A DNA stretch of 64,000 nt from Sphingomonas caeni (GTDB taxonomy: Bacteria > Pseudomonadota > Alphaproteobacteria > Sphingomonadales > Sphingomonadaceae), in contig NZ_JAPDOK010000003.1 of assembly GCF_026013415.1 (NCBI RefSeq), forward strand, positions 186,001 to 250,000. Direction: 5' to 3'. Each line of letters opens with the position of its first letter. The stretch's first letter is position 1. Below the pieces are notes generated by a model. The model saw only the letters and a program-made list of their open reading frames with translations, ran no database searches and was not told where the DNA came from. Below are positions 49,995-58,337 of this stretch, one piece after another. A program made the translations under genes and the position numbers.

Positions 49995-51299
49995 TCATTC
50001 GTGGAATTCGCTTGCGTCGGGAATCCGGCCAAAGGCGATCTTGGTGCCGACCCCGTCGAGCCGTCCACCGGTGAGCGGGCCTAGGCTGACTGCGTTTCTG
50101 CCGAATTTCTCGTTGATCCGGTCCATCGCCTTGCTGAGCGCGAGCGTGCGCGTCTCGCGGGCGAGCGGATCGTCGGGATCGAGCGCCGCGAACAGCGAGC
50201 CCTGTTCGCCCTCGACGCCCTCGATCTCGGCGAGCGTCACCCCCACCATCCGCAGCCGGAACCCGCCCGGGCGCGCCTTTCCCGCCTCCGCCAGCCGCGG
50301 AAACAGCGCATCGAGCGCGTGGAGCACGACGAAGCTATCCTGCGTGCAGGGCAATTTGATCGAGGCGCGCCAATTGGTCTTGTCGTCCTCGAACTTGCCG
50401 TGGAGCACCAGCAGCCGCGTCCGATAGCCCTTGCGCCGCAACCGGCTCGCGCATTTGAGCGCCAGGCGGCGCGCGGTCAGCCGCGTGCCCTCGAGGTGGC
50501 GCTGGCGCGGCGACAGGACATGGCTGTGCCCGATGCTGCGGCTCTGGCTCGGCTTGTCGGGCAGGTCGACGCCGTGGAGCAGATACCAGAGCCGGTCGCC
50601 ATTGACCCCGCCCCAGGCATTGCCCGCATCGCGCGGGCGGCGCTCGCAATATTGGCGGATGTCGAGGATGCCGTCCTGTGCGAGCCTTTTCTCCATCTTC
50701 GCCCCGATCCCGGCGATCTCGCGCAGGGGCACGTCGAACAGGCGGTGCGGAAGCTGGTCCTCGGTCAGCACGATCAGTCCGTCGGGTTTCCGCATGTCGG
50801 TGGCGAGCTTGGCGAGGAGGCGGTTGGGCGCGATGCCGATCGACGAGGTCAGGCATTCGCCGACATTGGCGAGGATGCCCGCCTTGATCCGGTGCGCCAG
50901 CGCGACCGCGGTCTCGGGGCTGTTTTCATTGTCGAGCAGCCGGCAGGCGACCTCGTCGATCGAGCAGATCATCGTGACCGGGATATGCTTCCAAACCTCG
51001 GCGAGGATGGCCTCGTGAAACTCGACATATTTCTCGTGGTTGGCGGGGACGATCAGCACCTCGCGGCACTTGCGCTTCGCCTCCCAGATCGGCGTCCCCG
51101 TGCCGATGCCATAAAGTTTGGCCTGAACCGAGGCGGCGATCGCGACGGTGGTATCGGTATTCACCGGCGCCACGACGATCGGACGCCCGCGCAACGCCGG
51201 GTTCAGCTGCTGCTCGACGCTCGCGAAATAGCTGTTCAGGTCGAGGAACAGCCAGCGCAGCGGCCGCGGGGGAAAGGCGAGGACGGGCTCGGCGGACAT
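49995..51299 (-). CDS. Y-family DNA polymerase
   Basis: A 434-residue protein. The first palm motif LRWLFLDLNSYFASVEQQL and the catalytic CSIDEVACRLLD are present, as are IGIAPNRLLAKLATDMRKPD and the helix-hairpin-helix IAGIGAKMEKRLAQDGI. Acidic residues needed for catalysis are intact, so it is not an inactive ImuB-type protein. The long C-terminal extension (LDPDDPLARETRTLALSKAM...) differs from classical DinB. It would carry out translesion synthesis. It stands as a single gene; no lexA-like partner is adjacent. Confidence 0.92.
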   Translation of the reverse strand: MSAEPVLAFPPRPLRWLFLDLNSYFASVEQQLNPALRGRPIVVAPVNTDTTVAIAASVQAKLYGIGTGTPIWEAKRKCREVLIVPANHEKYVEFHEAILAEVWKHIPVTMICSIDEVACRLLDNENSPETAVALAHRIKAGILANVGECLTSSIGIAPNRLLAKLATDMRKPDGLIVLTEDQLPHRLFDVPLREIAGIGAKMEKRLAQDGILDIRQYCERRPRDAGNAWGGVNGDRLWYLLHGVDLPDKPSQSRSIGHSHVLSPRQRHLEGTRLTARRLALKCASRLRRKGYRTRLLVLHGKFEDDKTNWRASIKLPCTQDSFVVLHALDALFPRLAEAGKARPGGFRLRMVGVTLAEIEGVEGEQGSLFAALDPDDPLARETRTLALSKAMDRINEKFGRNAVSLGPLTGGRLDGVGTKIAFGRIPDASEFHE

Positions 51300-51387
51300 G
51301 CCGGAACATTAGCAGAACTTCCGCGCGAATCCCATGCTTGACGGCGACAGGGCGCGCCGCCACCCTGCACGCCAACAGGGGAGAGAG

Positions 51388-51903
51388 ATGATGCGCCTAG
51401 CACTGCTCGCGATTACACTGACGCTGTCGGCATGCGGCGGCGGCTCGATGGTGGTCAATGCAGACAACGCGGCCACGCCCGCCGAGCCTGCGAACGCCGC
51501 CAATGTCGCCGCGCCGGCGCCGGCCCCGAGCGTCAAGCTCGGCGATTTCGAGCTCAACCAGCTGATCCGCGCCTTTGGCACCGAGCCCTTCTGGACGCTC
51601 GACCTAGGGCCGGGCGACATGATCTTCACCGATAATGCGGTCGAAACCCCCAAGCCCGAGCCCTTCTACTGGGTCGCCCCGGTGGTGGCGGGCGACACGG
51701 CGACCTACACGACCAAGAATGTCGCGGGCGATCCGGTGGTGCTGGTGCTCACCCGCAAGGATTGCCTCGAAGTCGGCGAGCCCGAGGACACCCAGCCGCT
51801 CACCGCCAAGCTCACCATCGGCACCAAGGTCCGCACCGGCTGCGCGGGCCCCAAGCCCAAGGACGAGCCTGACGAGGAAATGGAGAACACCACGACGCCG
51901 TAA
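51388..51903 (+). CDS. Lipoprotein, COG3650-like
   Basis: 171 residues from ATG 51388 (GGGGAG upstream). Lipobox LTLSACGGGS at Cys16, Ala/Pro/Asn-rich linker, then LNQLIRAFGTEPFWTLDLGP followed by VLVLTRKDCLEVGEPEDTQP and a late Cys in TGCAGPKPKD. The RAxGTEPFW motif is that of a family of uncharacterised small membrane-anchored proteins. Function unknown. Confidence 0.8.
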   Translation: MMRLALLAITLTLSACGGGSMVVNADNAATPAEPANAANVAAPAPAPSVKLGDFELNQLIRAFGTEPFWTLDLGPGDMIFTDNAVETPKPEPFYWVAPVVAGDTATYTTKNVAGDPVVLVLTRKDCLEVGEPEDTQPLTAKLTIGTKVRTGCAGPKPKDEPDEEMENTTTP

Positions 51904-51909
51904 GGCGGG

Positions 51910-52407
51910 TCAGGTCAGCCAGGCGCCGAGCTTCTCCCATTCGGGAAGCTTGGCCGCCGCGCCGACGGTATGGAGCGGGCTGCTCGACGGCAAGGCGATG
52001 ATCGCGTAGCGCTCTGCCGCTGGGCCCAATTGCCGCAGTCCATGGCGTATCGCAGTCGCGCCGTTGAAGGCGATCGCGCGCAGTCGGGGCAGGGTGGCGG
52101 CAAGCGCGGCTACGTCGTGCGCCTCGACATCCTGCAGCGCCGCATCGGCGCTCCCCTGCCGCCGCGCGCTGGCGACCACGTCCCAGAGGCCGATATGCGC
52201 GTGAAGGAGCGCCGCCAGCCGGGCGTCATAATCGAGCGCGGTCAGGTCGCGCCCCGCGGCGGGCGAGATCAGCCGCCAGAATTGGTTCTGCGGATGGGCG
52301 TAGTAGCGCCGCTCGGCCAGCGACCGCTCGCCCGGCAGGCTGCCGAGCACGAGCAGGCGGACCTCGGGATTCACGACGGGAGGGAAGCTTTGCTTGCGCG
52401 GGCTCAC
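51910..52407 (-). CDS. DNA-deoxyinosine glycosylase (uracil-DNA glycosylase superfamily)
   Basis: A 165-residue protein starting at GTG 52407, which overlaps the vapC stop. The family marks are LLVLGSLPGERSLAERRYYA followed by HPQNQFWRLI near the start, and the C-terminal LPSSSPLHTVGAAAKLPEWE. Family 6 enzymes (HDG) remove hypoxanthine from DNA. The overlap with vapC means the three genes vapB-vapC-glycosylase can be cotranslated. Confidence 0.9.
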   Translation of the reverse strand: MSPRKQSFPPVVNPEVRLLVLGSLPGERSLAERRYYAHPQNQFWRLISPAAGRDLTALDYDARLAALLHAHIGLWDVVASARRQGSADAALQDVEAHDVAALAATLPRLRAIAFNGATAIRHGLRQLGPAAERYAIIALPSSSPLHTVGAAAKLPEWEKLGAWLT

Positions 52408-52796
52408 GCCGCGATGATGTCCGTCTGGGCGAAATCGCCACCCTTGAAGAGCAGGGGCTCGCCACGCGCCTTGGCAAGGGCATACGCGAAGCAGTCGCCG
52501 AAGTTGAGGCAGCCCGGTTTTCCAGAACCACGGCCGAAACGGCGATAGGCGTCGCGGGCGGTTTGAACCTGGTCGAGTGTCACGGGTTCGATCATCACGC
52601 CAAGGTCCAGCAGCAATTGCCCACCACGCGCTTCAAGAACCTCGCCGCTCGTGCGGAACAGGATGGCAGAAAGCTCGATCCGGCTGCCAGCCGACATTCT
52701 TTTCGACCCTGAGACATTTTCGAGCTTGCGCTCGAATTCGGATCCCTCGGCCTCTCCCAGAAGGATGGCGACGATCGCCGATGTATCGACGATCAT
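52404..52796 (-). CDS. vapC: VapC-type PIN-domain toxin
   Basis: A 130-residue PIN-domain ribonuclease. Acidic catalytic residues are in MIVDTSAIVAILLGE (Asp4), SRIELSAILFRTS (Glu), and CLNFGDCFAYALAKARGEPL followed by FKGGDFAQTDI (Asp residues). The VapC family cleaves tRNA-fMet or rRNA. Its start codon overlaps the vapB stop (ATGA), and its stop overlaps the downstream glycosylase start. Confidence 0.93.
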   Translation of the reverse strand: MIVDTSAIVAILLGEAEGSEFERKLENVSGSKRMSAGSRIELSAILFRTSGEVLEARGGQLLLDLGVMIEPVTLDQVQTARDAYRRFGRGSGKPGCLNFGDCFAYALAKARGEPLLFKGGDFAQTDIIAA

Positions 52797-53062
52797 TTCG
52801 GCAAGCCGTCCTCGTCATACAGCAGGTCGCCATGCGTCAGCGAAAGTTCCTGATCGCGGAACTCCGGCTTCAAAAGTTCGCGCGACCCTTTCACGATCTC
52901 CCGCACGCGTTGCCTCCGTTCCGCCTTGGCCTTTTCATTCTCGCGCAGCTCGCGTTCAAGTGCTGCCCTGATCGCCGCTGTGACTGACTGGCCGGTGGCG
53001 TCGGCGAGCTGTCGGGCGAGGCGGACGGTTTCCGCGTCCTTGATATTGAGCTGCGCACCCAT
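52793..53062 (-). CDS. vapB: VapB-type antitoxin
   Basis: 89 residues from ATG 53062. The N-terminal DNA-binding part, MGAQLNIKDAETVRLARQLA followed by ATGQSVTAAIRAALERELRE, matches the Rv0623-type (PSK/ribbon-helix-helix) antitoxins. The C-terminal acidic tail (LTHGDLLYDEDGLPK) is the usual toxin-binding part. Coupled to vapC by a four-base overlap. Confidence 0.92.
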   Translation of the reverse strand: MGAQLNIKDAETVRLARQLADATGQSVTAAIRAALERELRENEKAKAERRQRVREIVKGSRELLKPEFRDQELSLTHGDLLYDEDGLPK

Positions 53063-53142
53063 GCTTTCTACCTCTTGGCGCAAAGCTTATACCATCGCCG
53101 GAGCGGCTTGAACAAGCGCGCGCGCCGTGCCTACAAACGCTC

Positions 53143-53475
53143 ATGGCCGACAAGATCCCCACCTACGCCGAATTCTGGCCCTTCTATCTACGCGAGCACG
53201 CGAAACCGCTCACGCGGGTGCTCCACTATATCGGCACCTTCCTGTCGCTCTGGTTCCTGCTGATCGCGGTGGGGGCGGGGGGCTGGTGGTGGCTGGCGGT
53301 CCCCCTCTCGGGCTATGCCTTTGCCTGGGCGGCGCATTTCACCGTCGAGAAGAACAAACCGGCGACCTTCACCTATCCGCTCTGGTCGCTGGTCTCGGAC
53401 TACCGGATGTTCTTCCTGTGGTTCGCCGGGCGGCTCGACAAGCATCTCAAGGCGGCGGGCGTCGCCACGCGCTAG
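53143..53475 (+). CDS. DUF962 (Mpo1-like) membrane protein
   Basis: A 110-residue protein. The family start MADKIPTYAEFWPFYLREHA is followed by LHYIGTFLSLWFLLIAVGAG with the invariant histidines of the Mpo1/DUF962 family (REHAKP, LHYIG, FAWAAHFTVEKNKPATF). Yeast Mpo1 is a fatty-acid alpha-oxygenase dependent on iron; whether the bacterial protein is active is unknown. Two or three membrane spans. Confidence 0.9.
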   Translation: MADKIPTYAEFWPFYLREHAKPLTRVLHYIGTFLSLWFLLIAVGAGGWWWLAVPLSGYAFAWAAHFTVEKNKPATFTYPLWSLVSDYRMFFLWFAGRLDKHLKAAGVATR

Positions 53476-53485
53476 GATCCGCCCG

Positions 53486-54049
53486 CTAGAACAGAGTCCG
53501 CCCGAAATATTGGCCGATATAGAGCGCGGTGAAGAGCGCGAGCCCGAGCGCCTGCGCCCAGCGCGGCCTGGCGAAGGCGAAACCCAGCGCGATCAGCGGC
53601 AACAGCAGGATGATGCTGAACTGGAACTGCGCATGCTCGCCCGCCGCGGCGAGTTGTACCCAGAGCACCGTGACGATCGCGCTGGCGCTGTGCAGCGCGA
53701 ACAGGATCCAGAAGCGCCGCGCCGCCCCGGCATAATAGGCACGAAGATCGGTGCCGCCCTCGCGCACCTCGGGCAGCGGCGTCGCAGCGAGCAGGAACAG
53801 CAAGGTCGCGCTCGCCAGCACCGCGAGATACATTTCGAAGGTCATGCCCGGCGCGAACCTGACCGCGGCGTGCCAGCTCCACCATTGTGCGACGATCTTG
53901 AGGAAGACGAGCAAAGCCGCGAATGGCGCGAGCCAGTCCCAGCGGACCTTGCCCGTGCGCAGAAGCCGGTTGAGCCCCATCGCCAGCTCGGTGACCGAAA
54001 GCCCCAGGATCACCACGGCGAAGCCGAGCATATATTCGAAAGGCGCCAT
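53486..54049 (-). CDS. Multi-span membrane protein, unknown function
   Basis: 187 residues from ATG 54049 (MAPFEYMLGFAVVILGLSVT). About five hydrophobic segments, beginning with EYMLGFAVVILGLSVTELAM; a conserved-looking QWWSWHAAV follows the second. The first-helix pattern (F-x-Y-x-L-x-x-x-x-x-I-L-G-L-x-x-T-E-L) recurs in small uncharacterised proteobacterial membrane proteins. Convergent with the DUF962 gene, 10 bases apart. No function. Confidence 0.75.
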   Translation of the reverse strand: MAPFEYMLGFAVVILGLSVTELAMGLNRLLRTGKVRWDWLAPFAALLVFLKIVAQWWSWHAAVRFAPGMTFEMYLAVLASATLLFLLAATPLPEVREGGTDLRAYYAGAARRFWILFALHSASAIVTVLWVQLAAAGEHAQFQFSIILLLPLIALGFAFARPRWAQALGLALFTALYIGQYFGRTLF

Positions 54050-54147
54050 CGTGCCGTTCCCCTCCGGCCGCGATCCTATCGCAAGCGGGGGATGCGGCAA
54101 GTTTCGCTTGCTTGCCCCGGGGCCATCTCCGCCCCTATCTAGCGGCC

Positions 54148-55140
54148 ATGCATGTGACACCAGACACGCTCGCGCTGATCGGCAACACCCCGCTGGTGCG
54201 ACTGAAGGGCCCCAGCGAGGCCAGCGGCTGCGAGATTTTCGGCAAGTGCGAATTCGCCAATCCGGGCGCTTCGGTGAAGGACCGCGCCGCGCTCTACATC
54301 GTCCAGGATGCCGAGGAGCGGGGCCTGATCCAGCCCGGCGGCACGATCGTCGAGGGCACTGCGGGCAATACCGGCATCGGGCTCGCGCTGGTCGCCAATG
54401 CCAAGGGCTACAAGACGATCATCGTCATGCCCGAGACGCAGAGCCGCGAGAAGATGGACACGCTGCGCGCGCTCGGCGCCGAGCTGGTCCTCGTTCCCGC
54501 CGCGCCTTATTCGAACCCCGGGCATTTCGTGCACACCAGCCGCCGGATCGCCGAGGAGACGCCCAACGCGATCTGGGCCAACCAGTTCGACAATACCGCC
54601 AACCGCAAGGCGCATATCCACGGCACCGCCGAGGAGATTTGGGAGCAGATGGAGGGCCGGATCCATGGCTTCACCTGCTCGGTGGGGACCGGGGGCACGC
54701 TCGCCGGCGTCGGGCTCGGGCTCAAGGCCAAGGACGAGACGGTCTGCATTGCGCTCAGCGATCCGCACGGCGCCGCGCTCTACGAATATTATGCGTGCGG
54801 CGAGCTCAAGGCCGAAGGCAATTCGGTCGCCGAGGGGATTGGGCAGGGGCGGGTGACCGCCAATCTCGAGGGCGCGCCGGTCGACACCCAGTTCCGCATC
54901 TCCGACGAGGAAGGCATGGAGTGGGTGCGCCGCCTGCTCGCCGAGGAAGGGCTCTGCCTCGGCCTCTCCTCGGGCATCAACGTTGCGGGGGCGATACGAT
55001 TGGCGCGCGAACTGGGCCCCGGAAAACGCATCGCCACGATATTGTGTGACACAGGATTCCGTTATCTTTCAACGCTCTATAACCGGGAATGGCTCGAGGC
55101 CAAGGGCCTGCCAGTCCCGGAATGGCTCGCGCGCGGCTGA
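54148..55140 (+). CDS. cysK: Cysteine synthase A
   Basis: 330 residues from ATG 54148. The PLP lysine lies in NPGASVKDRAALYIV; the start LIGNTPLVRLKGPSEASGCE and the loop GTAGNTGIGLALVANAKGYK are typical of O-acetylserine sulfhydrylases, as is the phosphate-binding SVGTGGTLAGVGLGL. It makes L-cysteine from O-acetylserine and sulphide. The symbol is inferred from family; a cystathionine-beta-synthase-like side role cannot be excluded. Confidence 0.9.
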   Translation: MHVTPDTLALIGNTPLVRLKGPSEASGCEIFGKCEFANPGASVKDRAALYIVQDAEERGLIQPGGTIVEGTAGNTGIGLALVANAKGYKTIIVMPETQSREKMDTLRALGAELVLVPAAPYSNPGHFVHTSRRIAEETPNAIWANQFDNTANRKAHIHGTAEEIWEQMEGRIHGFTCSVGTGGTLAGVGLGLKAKDETVCIALSDPHGAALYEYYACGELKAEGNSVAEGIGQGRVTANLEGAPVDTQFRISDEEGMEWVRRLLAEEGLCLGLSSGINVAGAIRLARELGPGKRIATILCDTGFRYLSTLYNREWLEAKGLPVPEWLARG

Positions 55141-55189
55141 GGCCTGTCTCGACAGCAATGCGTTAATCCGTTACATTTATGCCACAGCT

Positions 55190-55525
55190 ATGAAGTCGGG
55201 ACTCCAGACGGATTCTGCCCAGGCGATGCAGCGCGTCCGCGTCGGAATGACGGGACTGGCGATGGTGCTCGTCGTGATCGGGCTCGCAAGCGCCATCTTC
55301 TCCTCTGCAAACCGCGAGGAGCCGGTGGCCGCGATCGGCGCGTCCAACTCGACCGTGGTCGCCAACATGACCGACGCCAATGTCGTCGTCGAGAAGAGCA
55401 AGGAAGAGCCGCTGGCCGAGCTGGGCGTCGCCCCGAGCACCGGCGCGACCGAGGCGGTCAACGCCGCCGAGATCGCCAAGCGCGAAGCGGCGCGGCGCAA
55501 GGCCGAGGCGGCGGGGAAGAAGTAG
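55190..55525 (+). CDS. Small membrane protein with charged tail
   Basis: 111 residues from ATG 55190. One span at residues 19-38 (GMTGLAMVLVVIGLASAIFS), then an Ala/Glu-rich soluble tail (VVEKSKEEPLAELGVAPSTG) ending in a basic, helical AEIAKREAARRKAEAAGKK. Single-pass, unknown role. It precedes the mraZ region in the same direction. Confidence 0.65.
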   Translation: MKSGLQTDSAQAMQRVRVGMTGLAMVLVVIGLASAIFSSANREEPVAAIGASNSTVVANMTDANVVVEKSKEEPLAELGVAPSTGATEAVNAAEIAKREAARRKAEAAGKK

Positions 55526-55575
55526 CTGGCGCGTCTCCCGAGGGACACGCGATCATTGGCTATTGGATTTTCGAA

Positions 55576-55905
55576 ATGTCTTACGGAAAACGTGATTTGT
55601 CGGGCCTGCTCGTCGTGGACGGGCAACCCTATTGCTGGGAGTTGCGGCGCGAGCCGCAATGGCGCATCATCGATGGCTGGCAGGGGATGGTGATTGCCGT
55701 TCGCCATCGCGACGGTCAGCGCGAAGCGATCCTCCAGTTTCCGGTACCGGGAAAGCGGCAATGGGGATGGGACCTCAGGATGCGCCGCCCGCAAGTGAAC
55801 CGGACGCGTGTGACCAACGGAATCCGTGCGGCTCTGGCGAGTAAGTGGGAACCCATGTCGCGGGGCAAGGCGCTGGTCTTCGAAGTCGATACAAATGGCA
55901 GTTGA
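55576..55905 (+). CDS. Conserved hypothetical protein, 109 residues
   Basis: A soluble, Arg/Trp-rich protein: MSYGKRDLSGLLVVDGQPYC, WELRREPQWRIIDGWQGMVI, FPVPGKRQWGWDLRMRRPQV. No known motif. It lies directly before the long regulatory region of the division cluster, in the same direction. Function unknown. Confidence 0.65.
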   Translation: MSYGKRDLSGLLVVDGQPYCWELRREPQWRIIDGWQGMVIAVRHRDGQREAILQFPVPGKRQWGWDLRMRRPQVNRTRVTNGIRAALASKWEPMSRGKALVFEVDTNGS

Positions 55906-56359
55906 GCGTTAACCACCTCCATTAACACGGCGACTCGCAGGATTTCTGCGGTTTTCCGAGTTTTCCCGGCTGTGCGGCGAATCGCGCTGTGCTAGCGATC
56001 CAATTGAGAAGCCCCGGGAATCCGCCATTTTGCGGAAATCGGGGCAGGGTAGGGATTTTGACGTCGCCGAGCCGCGCTCGCGCCGGCCCACCCAATTCCG
56101 CTCCGCATCATTACTTAAACCGGTCATCGCTCATGAAAACAAATTAAGAACAAATACTGATTCTATATCGAACATGACTGCAAAATGGGGCTGAGTGGGG
56201 TGAAATCCCCAACTCACCCATTGATTCCCCGAGCAGATTGTGCGTAAACACGCATGGTTAAGGTCGGGGCGCGACCCTTTTCACCGTTGATGTGAAGCCG
56301 CTGGCGATTCGTCGTTCTGCGGGGCGGGGAGGGCGTGCCCGAACTCAGGGACGGGTTCG
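55906..56359 (+). promoter_or_regulatory. Regulatory region of the division/murein cluster
   Basis: A 454-base gap with no credible gene. It is AT-rich in its middle (56120-56180) and holds six GANTC sites (at 55932, 55979, 56018, 56159, 56223 and 56306), where CcrM-type methylation and GcrA-like control would act in alphaproteobacteria (known for other genera). MraZ-type boxes lie at 56186-56200. Confidence 0.6.
56186..56200 (+). promoter_or_regulatory. Putative MraZ-binding boxes
   Basis: Two direct repeats TGGGG-CTGAG-TGGGG, ten bases apart, fitting the TGGGN repeats with 5-base spacers bound by MraZ in other bacteria. They stand about 160 bases before mraZ; a following TCCCC makes the second box part of a palindrome. 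Confidence 0.6.
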
Positions 56360-56836
56360 GTGGAGCTGTACGAGGGGTACGCGCTGCAATCGGTGGACGA
56401 GAAGGGTCGCGTCGCGATCCCCGCCGATCTTCGCGCCGCCGTCGAGCGCAACTCGGACGTCCGCTCGATCGTCGTCGGCCGCCACCCCTTCGATCCGTGC
56501 CTCTCGGTCCACGACCTCAGCTGGTCGGTCGAGAAGTTCAACCGCATCGATAGCCCCACCGCATCGCCCTTCGACGGCGATGGCGGGGAATCGCGCATCA
56601 AGCGCCGCGCCTTTGGCGTCGTGGAACGTGCCCCGTTCGACGCCAGCGGCCGCTTCGTGATCCCGCCCTTCTTCCGCGCCAAGGGCCAGATTTCGCGCTG
56701 GGCCTTCTTCACCGGCAGCGGCGAGACCTTCGACATCTGGTCGCCCGAGGTGCTGCTGAAGGCCCAGGGCCATGATTTCGAGGAACTCCGCGAACTCTGC
56801 GAATTCTGCCTCCACCAGAAGGGCGTCAAGCTGTGA
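56360..56836 (+). CDS. mraZ: Transcription regulator MraZ
   Basis: A 158-residue protein starting at GTG 56360. Two SpoVT/AbrB-like repeats: [20 protein letters not shown] with [12 protein letters not shown], and [20 protein letters not shown]. MraZ forms a ring and represses its own division/cell-wall operon. Its stop overlaps the rsmH start by four bases. First gene of the cluster. Confidence 0.97.
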   Translation: MELYEGYALQSVDEKGRVAIPADLRAAVERNSDVRSIVVGRHPFDPCLSVHDLSWSVEKFNRIDSPTASPFDGDGGESRIKRRAFGVVERAPFDASGRFVIPPFFRAKGQISRWAFFTGSGETFDIWSPEVLLKAQGHDFEELRELCEFCLHQKGVKL

Positions 56837-57786
56837 CCGCCGCTTCCGCCCAGCCCCATATCCCCGTGCTGCTCGATGAAGTCATCGACGGCCTCGCCAT
56901 CGTGCCCGGCGAGCGCCATGTCGATGCGACCTTCGGAGCAGGCGGCTACACCGACGCTATCCTCGAGCGGGGTGCCGAGGTGGCCGCCTTCGATCGCGAC
57001 CCCCGTGCGATCGAGGGCGGCCTACTTCGCTTCGCCGCCAATGACCGGCTGACGCTGATCGAGGCGCCCTTCTCCGCGATGGAGAGTGAACTGGGCGCCC
57101 GGGGCTTCGCGCCCGTCGACGGCGTGACGATGGATATCGGCGTTTCGTCGATGCAGCTCGACCGGGCCGAGCGCGGCTTCAGCTTCCAGTCAGACGGACC
57201 GCTGGATATGCGCATGTCTGGCGAAGGGATGAGCGCGGCCGACTTCGTCAACGAGGCCGATGAGGGCGAGATCGCCGACGTGCTGTATCATTATGGCGAG
57301 GAGCCGCGTTCGCGCCGGGTGGCGCGGGCGATCGTCGAGGCGCGCCCGCTGACCCGCACTTCCGAGCTGGCGAACGTCGTCCGCAAGGCGCTGGGCCACA
57401 AGCCGCACGACAAGAAGGACCCGGCGACGCGGGTCTTCCAGGCGATCCGCATCCATGTGAACCGCGAGCTCGACGAGTTGGCGGAAGGGCTGGCGGCGGC
57501 TGAGCGCGTGCTCAAGCCCGGCGGGCGGCTGGCGGTGGTGACCTTCCACAGCCTCGAGGATCGGCTGGTGAAGCGCTTCCTGCGCGAGCGGTCGGGCAGC
57601 GAACCCGCGGGATCACGCCACCGCCCCATGACGGCCGCCAAGGCCGAACCGAGTTTCGAGACCCCCGCCAAGGCCGTGCGCCCGGGCGAGGCGGAGCTGG
57701 CGCGCAACCCCCGCGCGCGCTCCGCGACATTGCGTGTTGCCCGGCGGACGGCCGCGTCCCCCTGGGCGGGTGAAGGAGTGAAGTGA
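56833..57786 (+). CDS. rsmH: 16S rRNA m4C1402 methyltransferase
   Basis: A 317-residue protein starting at GTG 56833. Landmarks: [38 protein letters not shown] (SAM-binding), [40 protein letters not shown] and [20 protein letters not shown]. It methylates the N4 position of C1402 in 16S rRNA. Abuts ftsL (TGATG). Confidence 0.98.
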   Translation: MTAASAQPHIPVLLDEVIDGLAIVPGERHVDATFGAGGYTDAILERGAEVAAFDRDPRAIEGGLLRFAANDRLTLIEAPFSAMESELGARGFAPVDGVTMDIGVSSMQLDRAERGFSFQSDGPLDMRMSGEGMSAADFVNEADEGEIADVLYHYGEEPRSRRVARAIVEARPLTRTSELANVVRKALGHKPHDKKDPATRVFQAIRIHVNRELDELAEGLAAAERVLKPGGRLAVVTFHSLEDRLVKRFLRERSGSEPAGSRHRPMTAAKAEPSFETPAKAVRPGEAELARNPRARSATLRVARRTAASPWAGEGVK

Positions 57787-58337
57787 TGGCTGTGTATGGC
57801 TTCAGAGGGTTGGGGTGGTTCGCGGTCAGCCTGACGGTGGCGCTGGGCGGCTATATGGTGATGTCGCAGGGCGCCGCCGAGCGCGCGCGGCTGCATCAGC
57901 TCGACGTCCGCATCGCCGATGCGAAGCGCGGCATCCGCAACCTCGAGACCGAATTCTCGACCCGCGCCAACCTTGCCCAGCTCGAGCGCTGGAACGCGAA
58001 TGGCGAGGGCGGGGGGCTCGGCATGGCCGCGCCCGCGCCGCAGCAGTTCATTGCCGGCGAGACCGCGCTGGCCGATCTGGACCGCGTGCCCGACGAGGGC
58101 GAGGCGAAGATCGAACAGGCCTCGCTGGTCGTGCCGACGGGCGCGCCGCGGGCCCAGACCGAGACCGCCGCGCTCACGAGCCGCGATCCCGCCGCGACCG
58201 CCCAGGCCCAGCCCCAGAGCGGTGCGCGTCCCATGGAACGCGCGGTGGCGATGGTCGATCGGCGTCAGTTGCTGAGCTCGTCCACCATGGGTGATCTCGA
58301 ACGCAGTGCGGCTTCCGAGCGCCAGGCGCTGCGTTGA
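57786..58337 (+). CDS. ftsL: Cell division protein FtsL-like, long C-terminal extension
   Basis: A 183-residue protein. A short cytoplasmic N-terminus precedes the span WFAVSLTVALGGYMVMSQGA, then a coiled coil (ARLHQLDVRIADAKRGIRNL with ETEFSTRANLAQLERW) as in FtsL. The assignment rests on this pattern and the position between rsmH and ftsI. The last ~90 residues (Ala/Gln-rich, ending LSSSTMGDLERSAASERQAL) are longer than in classical FtsL. It overlaps ftsI by four bases. Confidence 0.85.
   Translation: MAVYGFRGLGWFAVSLTVALGGYMVMSQGAAERARLHQLDVRIADAKRGIRNLETEFSTRANLAQLERWNANGEGGGLGMAAPAPQQFIAGETALADLDRVPDEGEAKIEQASLVVPTGAPRAQTETAALTSRDPAATAQAQPQSGARPMERAVAMVDRRQLLSSSTMGDLERSAASERQALR

Noticed and set aside
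49995..51299. ImuB, the inactive Y-family protein
   Set aside because: The catalytic acidic residues (LFLDLNSYFAS, CSIDEVAC) are present, so an active polymerase is more likely.
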